Shown here piece after piece: positions 12,431 to 26,045 of a DNA stretch of 64,000 nucleotides (the first letter of the stretch is position 1; each line of letters starts with the position of its first letter). Location: the NCBI GenBank assembly GCA_026419785.1, contig JAODTK010003788.1:1-64000 (forward strand), read 5' to 3'. The DNA comes from Sclerodactyla briareus (lineage: Eukaryota > Echinodermata > Holothuroidea > Dendrochirotida > Sclerodactylidae). A program made the position numbers and the translations under genes. The notes below the pieces were generated by a model that saw only the letters and a program-made list of their open reading frames with translations, was not told the origin of the DNA and did no database searches.

Positions 12431-12976
12431 GTATGACAGTATGTGTGATAGATGTCATTTTTCAGTTGTGAATGTATGATGTGTGCATGAAACACACATC
12501 CTTTGCACTCGGCTATTAGAGCTTTTGTGACCATCTGTCATTCTAATTTTTTCATGTTCAGTTTGTGAACTTTTGCCCAAGAATGTTTTTCATTTGACGA
12601 GGTGACAACTTGAGTACAAAACAATATTGGATAACTGCTGGGAAAATCAAGGATCATCAGGTCGAGGCCATAATGAAGACATCATAAGCCAATAGTGAAA
12701 CCAATATGAAAATGTTGCCTCTTATGGTGAGAATATTTGGATGATGTACTTATGAGTAACACTTTTGGACTGTTTCGAAGAAATGAACACCGAATGAATG
12801 TACAATTATCCAGTTTGAGCTTATGCACAATTTTAGCTCTGGTTATCAGATCAAGAGGGAATGGGAGGATTGATATGGCAGTATCCCAATGTCCTTCTTT
12901 CATTGATTGCTAGTGCTGCACTATTGACTCATAATGGAAGCCCCACATTATCGATTATAAACACTGCTACTTCATA

Positions 12977-13376
12977 ATGGAGATAGCACACCACATTATG
13001 AAGTATGAACACTACTACATACTGGAGATAGCACACCACATTATGAATTATGAACACTACTACATACTGGAGATAGCACACCACATTATGAAGTATGAAC
13101 ACTACTACTCCATACTGGAGATAACACACCACATTATGAATTATGAACACTACTACATACTGGAGATAGCACACCACATTATGAATTATGAACACTACTA
13201 CTCCATACTGGAGATAGCACACCACATTATGAATTATGAACACTACTACTTCATACTGGAGATAACACACCACATTATGAATTATGAACACTACTACTTC
13301 ATACTGGAGATAACACACCACATTATGAATTATGAACACTACTACTTCATACTGGAGATAACACACCACATTATGA
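12977..13376. repeat. Minisatellite, 45/48-bp unit, about 9 copies, intronic
   Basis: Units share gagatagcacaccacattat followed by gaattatgaacactactac and either atactg or ttcatactg. The unit length is a multiple of three, so both strands stay open for about 160 codons. Those frames are products of the repeat. Unlike the 17.7-kb array, the copies here are nearly identical. Confidence 0.95.
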
Positions 13377-15716
13377 ACCAGACATGTGCAGGTGAATCCG
13401 CCTTGTGTATATCCCTGCATAAATTACCTGGACCTCATTTAGAGAAAGCACAATGAGTCATGTCCATTTGACATTCGATGATTTCGAAATGACCTATCTG
13501 TTGTCCAGGCAAACTGAGTCACCTACTCCAAGTTTCGTTTAGTTACGTCAAATTTAGAATGATCCCATAAATCATGCAAACATAACTTCCTGTGACCTTG
13601 AAATAACCATCTTGCTGTGCATGACTAATAACAGTCGCATCCACCAATTTCATCAAAATCTGTCAAAGTTAGAACAATTAGAATAAACACAAGTGTGACC
13701 CTTCTATTTTGAAAATTTTTGTGGGACCACTTTTCGACCCCACCCACCAAGGTTTGTGTAAATCAAACTAAACTCTGTATTCTGCATAAAACCTGCGAAT
13801 GAGGGCAGTAGCCATAAAGTAATGCCCATTTTCGTGACTCATACATCCAAGATTTTAATGGGGCGGACATGTGTACCAGTTTCAGGAATATCGAATAAAG
13901 TTTTAAGAGTTATTGCACCAACGCCTAAAGTTTCCAGGCAGGGGACAGTGGCGGCGTGGCAGAGGACAGCCCCAAAAAACTGTGTTTGTGGGATGGATAT
14001 AAATATGAACACCCTATTTCATATGTGGGGTGACCAGGAAACATTGCACAGGCCACAGGGTATGTTTCCAAATGATTTTGTGGGAATCTTGTGGCGAGTG
14101 AAATCTTCAGTAACAGTGACGTATATGTAGCCGGGGATCTTAGTGCTGAACTTCAAAATGGGGATGTTTTCTGATTGTTAGCCCTTTGCGCCGATGTAAG
14201 TGGTGTTTATGGTCCCAGCTGAATGGCCCCTGGGTAGCATCCTGTATCGGTTTCCATCCCCCTTAGGGTTGCACAGTGTACCAGTATTCAGGTGTACCCT
14301 CTAAAATTATCAGTGCTTGCCAGTGTTCAAATTTTGGCCGCTATGTGCATAGCGCATCAGCACACTCACTATCATTCAATGAATGTAGAATTTATCACAA
14401 GCTGCATTTTATTTAGTCCCACGTCTCTTTGTTCATAAAATAAAATTTTCCAGCATAAAGTACTATTTTTGTTCGTTGGGTAAGTGTTATCGGGTTCATG
14501 GGCTTGTACAGATGTGTGGAAGAACATTGACCAATTTCAAAAGAATGTGCCCAACGATTCCCCTTGCTCAGTCCTTGTACATTAGTTGATAGTTCTAACA
14601 TTCACACTGAAAATTTGGCTAAGAAACACATTCCCTTACATGGAGAAGTTTAATTCCAGATGTATATCTGCATATTAATAAGTATTCTGGTGAATATTTA
14701 TTATGTTACAAAACGCTCATGGGAATTATGTGATGTGTATATCAATGTTTGGTAGTGCAGCGTGTGTCGTCATTGGTCGCTTCAACTTCTGCCTATCATG
14801 ACAGTGTTGTGATTAGTTGTCACCAGTTCTGCGCAACAGAGGCCCTACTGAGCTGCGAAGGGTGCAATGACCCAAACACAGTCATTGCATTGTGTGCAAA
14901 ATAGTGGGTTGTAGATCGCATGAACAATGATCTTGCTGTTCTATAAATACCACAAAATAAAGGCATTCCAACAGATTATTTAACACCAGAGCAAAATTGA
15001 GAGTCATGCAAGAAGAGCTTGATTTGAACTCTGACATGCAGTAATACACCTACATGTAATAGGACTTGTACAGTGTACAATAACAATCTCTGATGTTTCA
15101 AAACATACATGAACACTAGCACTGATACCGGTGCCAAAGATGTTGGTATTACCAGTTCCAGAAATTGTCAGTATCATGCAACTCCGAATTCTCCATTTGA
15201 AATTTGGAGATAGGGCAACGCAACTCCCTGCCCTGCAGGCTACATCACTGTTCAGTAGGTAGAAACAGTCCTCACTGCACATGGAACATACATTCATGAC
15301 TGACTACAAGGTCACAGGCACAAAGGCTGCCATGATAAGTGAATGATGAACAAAGGCATTATGATTGAAACAACAATGTGCCATGCTATTTAACAACATT
15401 AATAATTACCTGCAAATTGAATGTAGAAATGAACAACCATAATTAGGCCCTGAGTCATATTTCTGTTCATGGCCCGTAGAATTTACCGGTGGAACCCGAT
15501 GTAACCCTGGCCCTGGTATTCCAGATTAAATGAGGGTGAAAGTTATTACCCAGAAAAATGTGGGTCACTAACTGTGACATTGTTCCTCCTCCCCACCAAC
15601 TCTTGTTTACCCAACTATTCTTAGTTGGGCCTTTATTCTCAACATTGTGCCAGAAATAATCATATTGTATGTTAGTATCCAGTTCTGCTAGGCAACAGTT
15701 ATCTCTTATTACACAG
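13377..15716. other. TLK: TLK intron, no feature seen
   Basis: AT-rich sequence between the 12261 and 15717 exons. I see no further exon, repeat array or RNA gene. Short phrases such as caatttcatcaaaatctgtc (13649) resemble the oligomers of the 3480 and 16490 repeats. Confidence 0.5.
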
Positions 15717-15859
15717 GTAACATTCTCCTCATGTCTGGCCATGTGAGTGGTGAGATCAAGCTTACAGACTTCGGCCTGTCAAAGATCATGGATGATGAAA
15801 CACTTCAACTCTTCACTGGGCGGTATGGACCTAACATCACAAGGGGCTGGCACCTACTG
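15717..15859 (+). CDS. TLK: Tousled-like kinase, exon with DFG and activation loop
   Basis: The acceptor ttacacag ends at 15716. It reads [20 protein letters not shown] then LSKIMDDE. The DFG codons are at 15767-15775; DFG binds the metal at the ATP site. After one shift in the middle of the activation loop it continues [12 protein letters not shown] plus the first two bases of the W codon. The donor tactg|gtaatg begins at 15860, and W-Y is completed by the 21160 exon. The residues match the activation segment of TLK1 and TLK2. Confidence 0.92.
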
Positions 15860-16489
15860 GTAATGGAAATAAGTGTAATTCAGTAATATAAAAAGGTATT
15901 GTTGAGTTCATGGAAAAACTCTGTGCAGTGTCTGTGTATGTGGTGTCTGGATGTGTGTGCGTGGGCATTTAGCCTGTGAACATGAAAACTTGACAATGCA
16001 GTTTGTCATTCAGCTTGTGTGGTAGATGCTCCATAAGGTTATTAGCTTTTGTCCAATATATTGGCAAGTGTCCAACCTTGTTCAAATTTGTTTTGATGAC
16101 TTTTCCGTAGGATCTGGTACATTTGTTGTTGGCTTGTAAACAGCACAGTAACAAAAAACATTCTGACTAGATAGTAGCTAGATAGCTCAAAATAATTTAG
16201 ACGATTTCTCGAGCCACTACTCGGTGGGTGAGTCCTTCATTATGATTACATGAAGCTATTGTTTTGGGGTCAAGTCAAAGGTCATTTGAGGTTAACACAG
16301 AGCAACGTTATAGAATGCTAGGTCAGATTCAGCTGACACTCGGTGTTTGCCTCTCCGATGGAAAGTGTCCTTACTCTTCTCTTTCGTTTAACGTTCAACA
16401 CTCTGTGTGAAAAAAGGTTCATCTGAATATTGTTGGTTTACTCTAGTGCATGAGGTATGCTATAGTCATTATTTATGGAACTTCCGGTT

Positions 16490-16790
16490 CAGGAAGTTAA
16501 GAGAAAGATCCGAAGATCACCTTTGTGTGTGTGTGTATGTACACATTCTCATTTCTTAACCAATTCTGATGAAATTTGGTAAGATGGTATCATAGTTGAT
16601 AATCACGATCTGATTAGATTTTGAGCACCAGAGTCTCTAATCAAGAATGGTAATTGCCTTTTTATGTGTTCAATTTGTTTGGACTAGTTTTTAGGATCTG
16701 GGACGTACCGTAGAAGCTATGGTGATGTGGTTGGCAATAGGCACAGGTTTTATGTAGATGGACCTGAGTGAATTTAAGCATATAATATAT
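16490..16790. repeat. Interspersed repeat, copy 2 (with 3480-3960)
   Basis: This contains gacgtaccgtagaagctatg, gtgatgtggtt and ttatgtagatggacct, which parallel 3560-3625. A short gt run sits at 16514. It lies in the intron before the large 75-bp array. Confidence 0.4.
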
Positions 16791-17665
16791 GTGTAACAGT
16801 GGCATATGGTTTACCTAGTCCCATGAAGTTTAATCATGAATTTGAGTTCACATGAGGTATTTTCATAATTTAGGAGGAGTTTTATAAGATAGTAGACAGG
16901 GTCAACATCCAGTCTCCAATGAGTTTGACAGAGGGAATGGACATTGGTTTAGTGCCAATTTATTGTGAAACACTATAAGAGGATGGGAACTATAGCTTCT
17001 TTGGTCTTTAGATACTGCTGTTATGTCTGCTAACTAGCCAAAATTCCTCTTTAATTCCTGCTGAAATAAAGGAAGGTGGAACCAACTAATTATCTGAACA
17101 AAAACAACTACGGATCAGAAAAACGATGGGAATAGCAGTTTGAGAGAAGCCCACTTGTAGTTAAAATGGTAATTTGATAAACAATTGCCAAAATGAGATG
17201 ATGATAAGAATATTTCGATGTGATATTAATACCGCTTGTTATTATTTAAGACAAAAATGTGACCAAAAATTTCAACTGATCCACTCTGTTTCTGCTGTCA
17301 GATGACACCACTGTCTTGCCTGTGTACCAGAAGGATCGGAAGATAACAGAGAGTGATACAACAACAAGTTAAAAATAAGATGAGAAACGGTTACAGGGAA
17401 GTAATAAGACAGCGCAGCTAAATGAAAAACTTCTCGAAAAGTCAAGTAACTATTAAAAAGAGTGTTATTTAGAACTTATGATGTGAATTATGACCTTTGT
17501 ATTCCCAATGACACCATGACTCAAGGTGGAATGCCTTGAAGTGAAAAGAAATGCCTCAACAGAACACTATGATGACAGGCCAAATGTGATTGTAGGGTTC
17601 TAACATCTTCCTTGTCCATCATCAAGTTAAGGCAATCTGTTCATGAACATAAACATTAAAGCCTG

Positions 17666-20600
17666 AACCTTGTCTTGGTGAACACAGTAGGGTTTCTGTC
17701 TGTGCTCTGATGGGACATTACTCCAAAAACATTGATACATTATCTTGTATTAGGAAACACAGTAGGGGTGCTGTATGTCTTATGGAGAAGTATTCCTAAT
17801 AATCATCTGATACATCTATCTGGTCTTGGGACACAGTAGTTGTTTCAGTGCTATGAGGAAGTTATTCCTACTAATCGTATGATAAATATATCTTGTCTGG
17901 TGAACACAGTAGATGTTTATGCTGCTATGCTGACATTATCCTAATAATCATCTGGTACATATATCTTGTACTTGTTCTTGGTGAAACAGTAGGTTTATGT
18001 CTGCTATGTATAATATTACTCTACTAATCATCTGATACATCGGTCCTTGTCTTGGTGAACACAGTAGTTGTCGCCGTGCTATGATGAGATTATTCGTACG
18101 AATCATCTGGTACATCTATCTTGTACCTTGTCTTGGTGAACGCTAGTGTTTCTGTCGCTATGATAAATTAATCCTACGAACCATCTGGTCCATATATCTT
18201 GTAACTTGTCTCTTGGTGAACGCAGTAGTGTTCTCTGCTATGATGACATCATTCCTACAATCATCTGGTCATCTATCTTGTCTTGGTGAACACAGTAGTT
18301 GTTCGCCTTTGATATGATGATATTATTCCTACTACTAATTCTGTACATCTATCTGTAACTTGTCTTGATGAACACAGTAGTGTTTCTGTTGCTATGATGA
18401 ATTACTCCTACTAACCTTCGGTACATCTATCTTGTCTTAGTGAACACAGTAGGTGGTCTGTCTGATATGATGACATTACTCCTACTAATCTCTGATACAT
18501 ATATCTTGTCTTGGTGAACACAGTAGTGGTTCTGTCTGCTACGGGATATACTCACTACTAATCATCTGAGACATCTATCTTGTTCTTAGTGAACACAGTA
18601 GTGTTTCTGTCTGCTATGATGGACATTATTCCTACTAAGCACTGATACATCTACGTGTCTTGGTGAACACAGTAGTTGTTGTCTGCTATTGATTGAGATT
18701 ACTCCTACGAATCATCTGGTACATCTATCTTGTTGGTGAACACAGTAGTGTTTCTGTATGCTATGATGACATTAGTCCTAATAATCATCTGAATACATCT
18801 ATTTGCTTGGTGAACCAAGTAGTTGTTCAGCATGCTAGGATGATAATTATTATACTAATCATCGTTACATCTATCTTTTACTTGTCTTGGTGAACACAGT
18901 CGTGGTTCTGTCTTGCATGATGATATTATCCTACTAACCTTCTGGTACATCTATCTTGTCTTAGTGAACACAGTAGGGTTCTGTTGCTATGATGATAGAC
19001 TCACTACTAACCAATCTGGTACACCTGTTGCTTAGTATACACAGTGGTGGTTCTGTCTGCTATGTCATGTATTATACTAATCATCTAGTTTACTTCTATC
19101 TTTTCTTAGTGAACACACAGAAGAAGTGGGTCTGTCTGCCTATGAGATATTAGCTTCGATAATTCATCTGGTAAATCTATCTTGTCTTAGTGACACAGTG
19201 GTGTTTGGTCTGCTATGATGACATTACTCCTACTGTAATCATCTAGGTACAGATATCTTGTCTTAGTGAACACATGGGGTTCTGTCTGCTATGATGACAG
19301 TTACTCCTACTAACCATCTTAGTACATTCTAATCTTGTTCTTAGTGAACCCAGATGTGTTCTGTCTGCTATGATGATATTATCCTACTAATCATCGGTAC
19401 ATTCTATCTGTCTAGTGAACACAGTGGTGGTTCTGTCTGCCTATGATGACATTACTCCTACTAAACATCTAGTTTACATCTATCTTGTCTCAGGAACACC
19501 AGTGGTGATTCTGTTGCTATGTGATATTACCCTACTAACCATTGGACATCTATCTTGTCTTGTGAACACAGATGGTTTGTTCTGCTATGATAAATTACTC
19601 CTAATAATCATCTAGTACATCTATCTTGCCTTAGTGAACACAGTGTGGTTCTGTCTGCTATGATGACATTATTCCTAATAATCATGGTACATCTATCTGT
19701 CTTGGTGACACAGTAGTGTTTCGGTATGCTATGATGACATTATTCCTACTAATCATCTGATAATCTATCTTGGCTTGGTGAACACAGAGTGGTTCAGCCT
19801 GCTATGATTATAGTTTGATATAATCATCGGGTAATCTACTTGTACCTTATCTTGGTGAACACAGTAGTGTTTCTGTCTGCTACGATGATATTACTCCTAT
19901 AATCAATTGAGACATTGTAGGGTCTTAGTGAAAACCGTAGAGGTTTCTGTTGCATATGATGAATTATTCCTACTAATCGATTGATAATTACCTTGTCTGG
20001 TGAACCACAGTAGTTTTCTGTCTGCTATATGATATTACTCCACTAACATTGGTACATCTATCTTGTCGTGGTGAACACAGTAGTGTTTCTGTTTGCTAGT
20101 GATCATTGCTCATACCTAACCATCTGGTACATCTATTTGTCTTAGTGAACAAGGTAGTGTCGCCTGCTATGATGATATTAGTCATACTAATCATCTGACA
20201 TATATCTGTCTTAGTGAAACAGTAGTGTTCTTGTCTGCTATGATGATAGTACTCTACTAATCATTGGTACCTTATTTGTCTGTGAACACCGTGGGTGGTC
20301 TTTCTGCTAGATGATATTACTCTTACTATCATCTGGTAAACTATCTGTCTTGGTGAACACCGTGGTGGTTCTGTCTGTTATGAGATAGTATTCTACTAAT
20401 CATCTAGTACATCTATCGTGTCTTAGTGAACACAGTAGTGGTTGTTGATATGATGATATTACTTCTACTAATCATCGGTACATCTATCTTGTCTAGTGAA
20501 ACAGTTGTGGGTTCTGTTGCTATTGACTTTACTACCTCTAATCATCTAGTACATTCTATCTGGAGTAGTGAACACAGTGGGGTTCTGGATGCTATGAATG

Positions 20601-21155
20601 ACAGTACTCCTACTAAAACATCTAGTAACATATATCTTGTGCTTAGTGAACACAGTGGTGGTTCTGTCGCTATGATGATATTACTCCTATAATCATCGGG
20701 TCACTATCTGTCTTAGGGAACACATTGGTGGGGGGGTGTGCTGTTGCTATGATGAATTATCCTATAACCATCTAGTACATCTATCTTGTCTCAGTGACAC
20801 ACAGTGGTGATTAGGTTACTATGATGATATACTCTACTAACCATCGGTACATCTATCTTGTCTGTGAACACAGGGTGATGGTTCTAGTCTGCTATGATGG
20901 ACCATTACTCCTACTAATCATCTAGTACATCTAGGCTTGAGTTAGTGCACACAGTGGTGGTTCTGTATGCGATGATGCATTACTATATGTCATCGGTACT
21001 TCTATCTTGTCTGATGAAAACAGTGGTGGTCTGTATGCATGATGACATTTAATCCTAATAATCATCTGGTAAATCTATCTTGTCTTGGTGAACACAGTGG
21101 TGGGTCTGTTGCTATGATGATATTACTCCACAAATCAATGCTAATCTATCTTGTG
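17666..21155. repeat. Large intronic minisatellite, ~75-bp unit, about 48 copies
   Basis: Each unit carries, in order, ctatgatgatattactccta, ctaatcatctggtacatcta, tcttgtcttggtgaacacag and tagtggttctgtctg. Nearly all copies differ by one-base deletions or insertions, with fewer substitutions. That is the error type of uncorrected single-molecule reads. The array fills most of the intron between the activation-loop exon (15717) and the PPE exon (21160) and ends only 4-5 bases before the latter. Confidence 0.95.
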
Positions 21156-21159
21156 TCAG

Positions 21160-21274
21160 GTACGTACCACCAGAAATGCTTTGTCGTTGGCAAGGATCCC
21201 CCTAAGGATCTCATCCAAGGTAGACGTTGGTCGGTGGGCAGTATCTTCTTATTCAGTGTTTAGATGGAAAGAAG
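21160..21274 (+). CDS. TLK: Tousled-like kinase, exon for P+1 loop and helix F
   Basis: The acceptor tgtgtcag ends at 21159, immediately after the 75-bp array. The first G completes the W codon from the previous exon, followed by YVPPE (the TLK form of the APE motif). After a shift it reads CFVVGKDPPK, then a damaged KVDVWSVG-type helix F (RRWSVGSIF visible) and finally CLDGKK. The donor aag|gtaaga begins at 21275. At least three one-base changes disrupt the frame. Confidence 0.9.
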
Positions 21275-21349
21275 GTAAGATACCTGTTAACACCTAGTAC
21301 TCTTTGAAATTCAATTTAGCCAGTTACGGTTGACGGAAAGAAGGCCTGG

Positions 21350-21795
21350 GTCCAGTCCTCGGAGTCCTTCTCACTCTATGGTACAATCTGCTGTGTTTGT
21401 CTGGTACACTGGGATAAACAATAAAGTATTTGGGATCTTCCGAGAGAGTGATGGGTAAATTCTTCTCTCAGGTACAATCCATGGTTGAGTCCTACTCCGT
21501 CTCAATTGATTGGACCTGCTGTGTTTGCCTGGTACACTGTATAAACAAATGGAGTAGGATCACCAGAGAGAGTGATTGGTAAATTCTCCTCTCAGGTACA
21601 ATCCATGGTTGAGTCCTACTCAGTCTCAATTGATTGGACCTGCTGTGTTTGCCTGGTACACTGTATAAACAATAAAGTAGGATCTTCAGAGAGAGTGATG
21701 GGTAAATTCTCCTCTCAGGTACAATCCATGGTTGAGTCCTCCCCAGTCTCAATTGATTGAACCTGCTGTGTTTGCCTGGTACACTGTATAAACAA
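21350..21795. repeat. Minisatellite, ~125-bp unit, about 3.6 copies, intronic
   Basis: Copies at about 21449-21570, 21577-21696 and 21697-21795, with a diverged partial copy before them, share ggtaaattctcctctcaggt, acaatccatggttgagtcct and ctgctgtgtttgcctggtac. It lies between the 21160 and 22136 exons. Confidence 0.9.
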
Positions 21796-22135
21796 TGGAA
21801 AAAGAAATTGTCTCTCTCTAAGATAAAGACTGTGCCAGGACCTAGAACTGAATGACAAAGGGTGAAAATATATTAGTTTTCTCCAGCAAAATTTCAGCTG
21901 GTTTTGGCACTGGATGACAGTTAGTAGCATCTGTGTTCATCATGTATGTTGTTATGTTCCCAGATCAACCTTGGCTGCTTCCTAACCCTGAACCTTTGGC
22001 AGTCGTATAAGACACTGTAACGGACATGTGTCAATTGTTCATGTCTGCCTGCTTACAGTCAGATGCTGGCTGATTTATCAGAATAAGTGGTAAATAATAA
22101 TTGAATTTCCATTTCTGGCATTTTTTCCTCCACAG

Positions 22136-22239
22136 CCATTTGGTCACAACCTTTCTCAGGCTAGTATACTAGAGCAGAACACAATCCTGAAAGCAACGGA
22201 TGGCAGTTCCGCCCAAACCTGGTGTTAGTATGAAGCAAG
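22136..22239 (+). CDS. TLK: Tousled-like kinase, exon for helix G region
   Basis: The acceptor tcctccacag ends at 22135. It reads PFGHNLSQASILEQNTILKA, then TD, closely matching [22 protein letters not shown] of TLKs. An extra G near 22202 shifts the remainder, which encodes a QFPPKPGVS-like tail followed by EA and two bases of an Arg codon. The donor caag|gtgagg begins at 22240. The Arg codon is completed by the 23626 exon. Confidence 0.92.
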
Positions 22240-23625
22240 GTGAGGACATTCTTCATTCTGCTTATTTTCTCCCCTGAAGAAGAAGACTTGCTCTTCTCCA
22301 TGCAGCTAGTATTATTCTTTGGTTGACTAATAATGTCTAAATCATACACTTCATTCTGGTAAGGTGTGAGTTACTGCATGGAACTCCACAGAGCCAGGAG
22401 GATTAACTAGTTATGTTCAAGAGGCCCTGATTGTTGTTTCTCCCTACGGCTCATCATTTAGCTCAATGCTCCCTCACCGCACTTCACCCATACAGTCCAT
22501 GTGATCTGTACATGTCTCGTTGCATTAGCCTGTGTGTAGTTCATGAAATTGCATAGCCTTTACATATACGAGTAGAGCGGCAATCAAACGCTCCATAGTA
22601 TGACTATATGAAGGCAATGACCTGACAAAATTATTTGAATAAGCTCTGACCGCATCCACTTTGTGAACTGGATGTTTTAAGATAATGTGGTTGGTTGTAT
22701 CGTGTCATAAAGCGTGAGGAGAGTGCTCCTAGACTGTTTCGCTCACTGAGTAACCACTGTTATATGTTCAGCCTATTGTGTAGGATAGTTCGAAACCATA
22801 TTTAGCCCAAGACTAGGAATGTAACATGCAGGACACAGGCAGCATACTAATCACTAAACTGGTCTAGCTACTAATTATATCTTCAAGGCTCACAGAATTC
22901 AAACCTGACTTGGAAGCACTCACTGTGGGGGGCATCCTCGACACTTGGTGAAAGGCAATTCAGCTTAGCGAAAGTCCTTGGAAATAGTATTTATAACAGC
23001 CTGTATGGGCTGATAGTTCTACGAATGAATGAGAGGCGTGTGCTCCAGAAACACTTGTTGCGAATCCGACTTGAATTGTTTGTTCCAAAGAGTCCCACCC
23101 CAGACTGGAAATCATATCGGGAACACTGGTTTTACTCAAGCTGCTCAAGGCGAATGCACAAAACACCAGAAATTTTCCAGATTGGCGAACTGGAATAATC
23201 ACAATTTGCATGAGTATTAATTAGCAAATAACGGATAGCAAAATGAAATCTGTGAGGAGGAGATGATGATCAGCTATTAGCATGTAATGTCTATAAGAGC
23301 TAGAGCACATCAAATGCAACAAGATATCATTCTTCAAATTATCAAGAAAAACAACACTGACAATGGCTATGGTATATCATAGATGCTCATGTGTTTCCTT
23401 GGAGAATTCCCAGAAAAACGTGGGTGACAGGCAGGAGTGACATGGGTCATGCTAGCAGTGGCAAATGGTCTCTCACTTATTTTCTGATCAGAAAGAAAAT
23501 ACAAATTTTTCCTGGAATTCCAAAATCAACACTTGTCCAATATTTGAGGTTTATTTCATGCTTTAGAGGGTTGAAAGGGAGCCAAAAAAATGTAAACGAT
23601 AACAATATCACCCATCTTTCTGCAG

Positions 23626-23828
23626 GACTTCATCCGGCGATGCTTGATCTACAACAAGGACATCCGGTGCGACGTCCTAACGTTGTCTAAGAGTGCTTAC
23701 CTAACCCCCCGAGCAACAAGCGGGCTGCAGCAGCAGTAGCAGCTAGCACCAACCTGGCCAACAGCAACAACTCGAGCTCAGGCTACTTCATGAACCATTC
23801 TGCCCTGACTGGTGACAACAGTACGTGA
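23626..23828 (+). CDS. TLK: Tousled-like kinase, last coding exon with stop codon
   Basis: The acceptor tttctgcag ends at 23625. It opens DFIRRCLIYNKDIRCDVLTL, the end of the kinase fold (FIRRCLAYRKEDR in relatives). After a shift in the run of C near 23705 it continues PPSNKRAAAAVAAST, then NLANSNNSSSGYF, and ends GDNST with TGA at 23826-23828. Serine/asparagine-rich tails are typical of TLK C-termini. The first half and the tail are in different frames, so one base is gained or lost near the C run. Confidence 0.88.
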
Positions 23829-26045
23829 TGGTTGGCTAAGCCACGGCGGCTCCGAACGGTGTATAGTGGCGCTGCAATGGATTTCCATAAATTCTAGCCA
23901 GTGGAGTGGAAGGCCTTCAAAACGTGGTGACTATGAGGTTACATTGAGTATACTCCAGTGATGTCGGCTGAGGTGATCAGAACGTTCTCCGTTACGAATT
24001 GATGGGATTTAACAACACCTGGGCCAAGGTGGCAATGCTCTTGACAATTGAAACATTAGTTTGGATTCCGTTTTTCTTCCGATGGGCTGACAAATTTGTA
24101 GTTTTGTGGCATTAGGTGTGTGGTCAGGCCAGGGAGATAGATCAAGCATTGTCACACTGATTATCAGGACATACTGTGACATGTGAAATGTACCTATCTG
24201 TGTGGGGTATACCCTCGCCACGCCGTCCTGCATGCCTTCTCTGACAATGACTAAGACACTCACAAAACCACACTTGCATCCAGATTTGAGTTTGAACACA
24301 AGCTTGAGACAGAAAGCTGTCATAATTCTTTTACGTTTCTCAGGGAAGTTAGACCAATTCAGTTCAAATAGACCTAAAGAGATTGTTACAAAAGCTGTTG
24401 AATCAGTTGTCATGGAAGAAAGGTTTTACCTCGGCCTCAAAGCGTGTACATAGCTGAGGTTTAACTGGGTCTCTCCTGATATATAATCAACCATTTGACA
24501 GTTACTTACTTTATGTGGGGATACATAACATTGTTAGTATGATGTATATGTATTAACAGGAAAAATTGTTGAGAAACATGACATTTAGTACATGGTGAAG
24601 TAAATCCTACTCATGTTATACCATGCCTGTTATATCAGCTGAATTTTTGTGTAGGCGTGTAACCTGTAGGCATGTGTGTTAGTATATTGGAAGAGGTCAC
24701 CAGTCTACCTTCTAAAACTATTACAAGAACCCTCCTCAATGTAACAGTTTGTGTCAATTCTTAGTTGGTGTAGGTGTTTGGCATGTATGACTTGAATCAA
24801 TTTCACTGGCTCAAAAACTTGGCAACAGAAGCTGAATAGGGAGTGGTAATCAAAAACCAATAGGTTCATACAATTACTCTCGTCCCGTAAACATTTTGAT
24901 ACCTATTTCTCCTTTAGTACATCTGTTATAGAGAGTTAGACAGATGGGAGCATGTAGTATAATTTCTTTTTATTTTTTCTCATTACGTTCAAAAGAGAAT
25001 TATTGGCAAGGGTCTTTTCTTATTTGTTCCTTCTCAGATATGACATATTTTTGTAACTCCTCCCTGTTATTGCATGTTTTCGTTTTCGGGCTCTTAATGG
25101 TTGTTGGTGGCATGTTTGAGAGGTTGCGATTGGATTTCACCAGTCGTCAGGATTTCAGATGAAATGTGGTGGTTCTCATCATGATGACTTCACCTATAAT
25201 TCCATACTCATTTAATTAACCTAATATGGAATTTTCGGGGCAAACTGTGTTCAATTAGTTATGTCATTTATTAAAACAGTACAGATTATGATCAAGAATT
25301 TCCGAATTTGGCCGTTCAATTGGTTATTACATGATGTCATACTAGCTATCAGCATATACCTCTACAAATTGTTCATGTTCATTGATATTACTGTTATTGT
25401 TACTCCCCAAAGACATAGCCAAACCTTTGCAGCAATTTCTTGTAAAAGGAATCTTGATTTGGCAGCACATTTAGAGGCCCCCGTTCTTGTGTGAATCCTG
25501 TTACAGTGCAAACAGGTTGCTTTTGATTTTTTTTCTGATTCATGTTAACCATAGGTTCACTAAAAATGGAGGCACAATCTTCAGTTTGATGGTGAATCAA
25601 ATCAAAATGAAATTTTCTGTGACATTGAGATGGTTCCATTTTGTCTCACCTAATGACCATTCCTACATTTAGAAAGATTATGTGACAAATGAAAAGACAA
25701 TTAATATTGACCCCGAATCCTCTAACTCTCAATTTTATTAGGCTGTATTATTCCTTTGAGCCACACTTCCTGTTGTTTTCTCCCCCCCCAACCCATATAT
25801 GTACCTGAATGCCACTGTCCCATTATTCCGTGTGCGGCTACTGTTGCTTGGAAACAGATTGTTTCAAAAATGCCAGAAATTTTGTGCAAATCATGTCATG
25901 TAGTTTTATGTCCTTAGTATTATGGGTCTAAAATTGCTTGGTTCACTGATGAAATGTGCTTCCTTTTCTGTTTGGCCCCCTCAACGGATGGTGCTTTAGC
26001 CCCAATTGTCTGCAATGAAAATAAAGTTGAGCTTAAATTTTTACT
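23829..26045 (+). other. TLK: Probable TLK 3' untranslated region
   Basis: CpG-poor, AT-rich sequence directly after the TGA, without exon-like or repeat structure. It ends about 20 bases after an AATAAA signal. The extent is inferred from the signal and composition only. Confidence 0.4.
26020..26025 (+). promoter_or_regulatory. Candidate polyadenylation signal AATAAA
   Basis: Canonical hexamer in gaaaataaagttgag, about 2.2 kb after the TLK stop, in sequence of the same CpG-poor character as the gene. Other weaker AT-rich hexamers exist, so this is a candidate only. Confidence 0.35.

Noticed and set aside
12929..13456. Open frames of about 160 codons on both strands
   Set aside because: They are produced by the 45/48-bp tandem repeat, whose unit length is a multiple of three. 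The repetitive peptides match no family.
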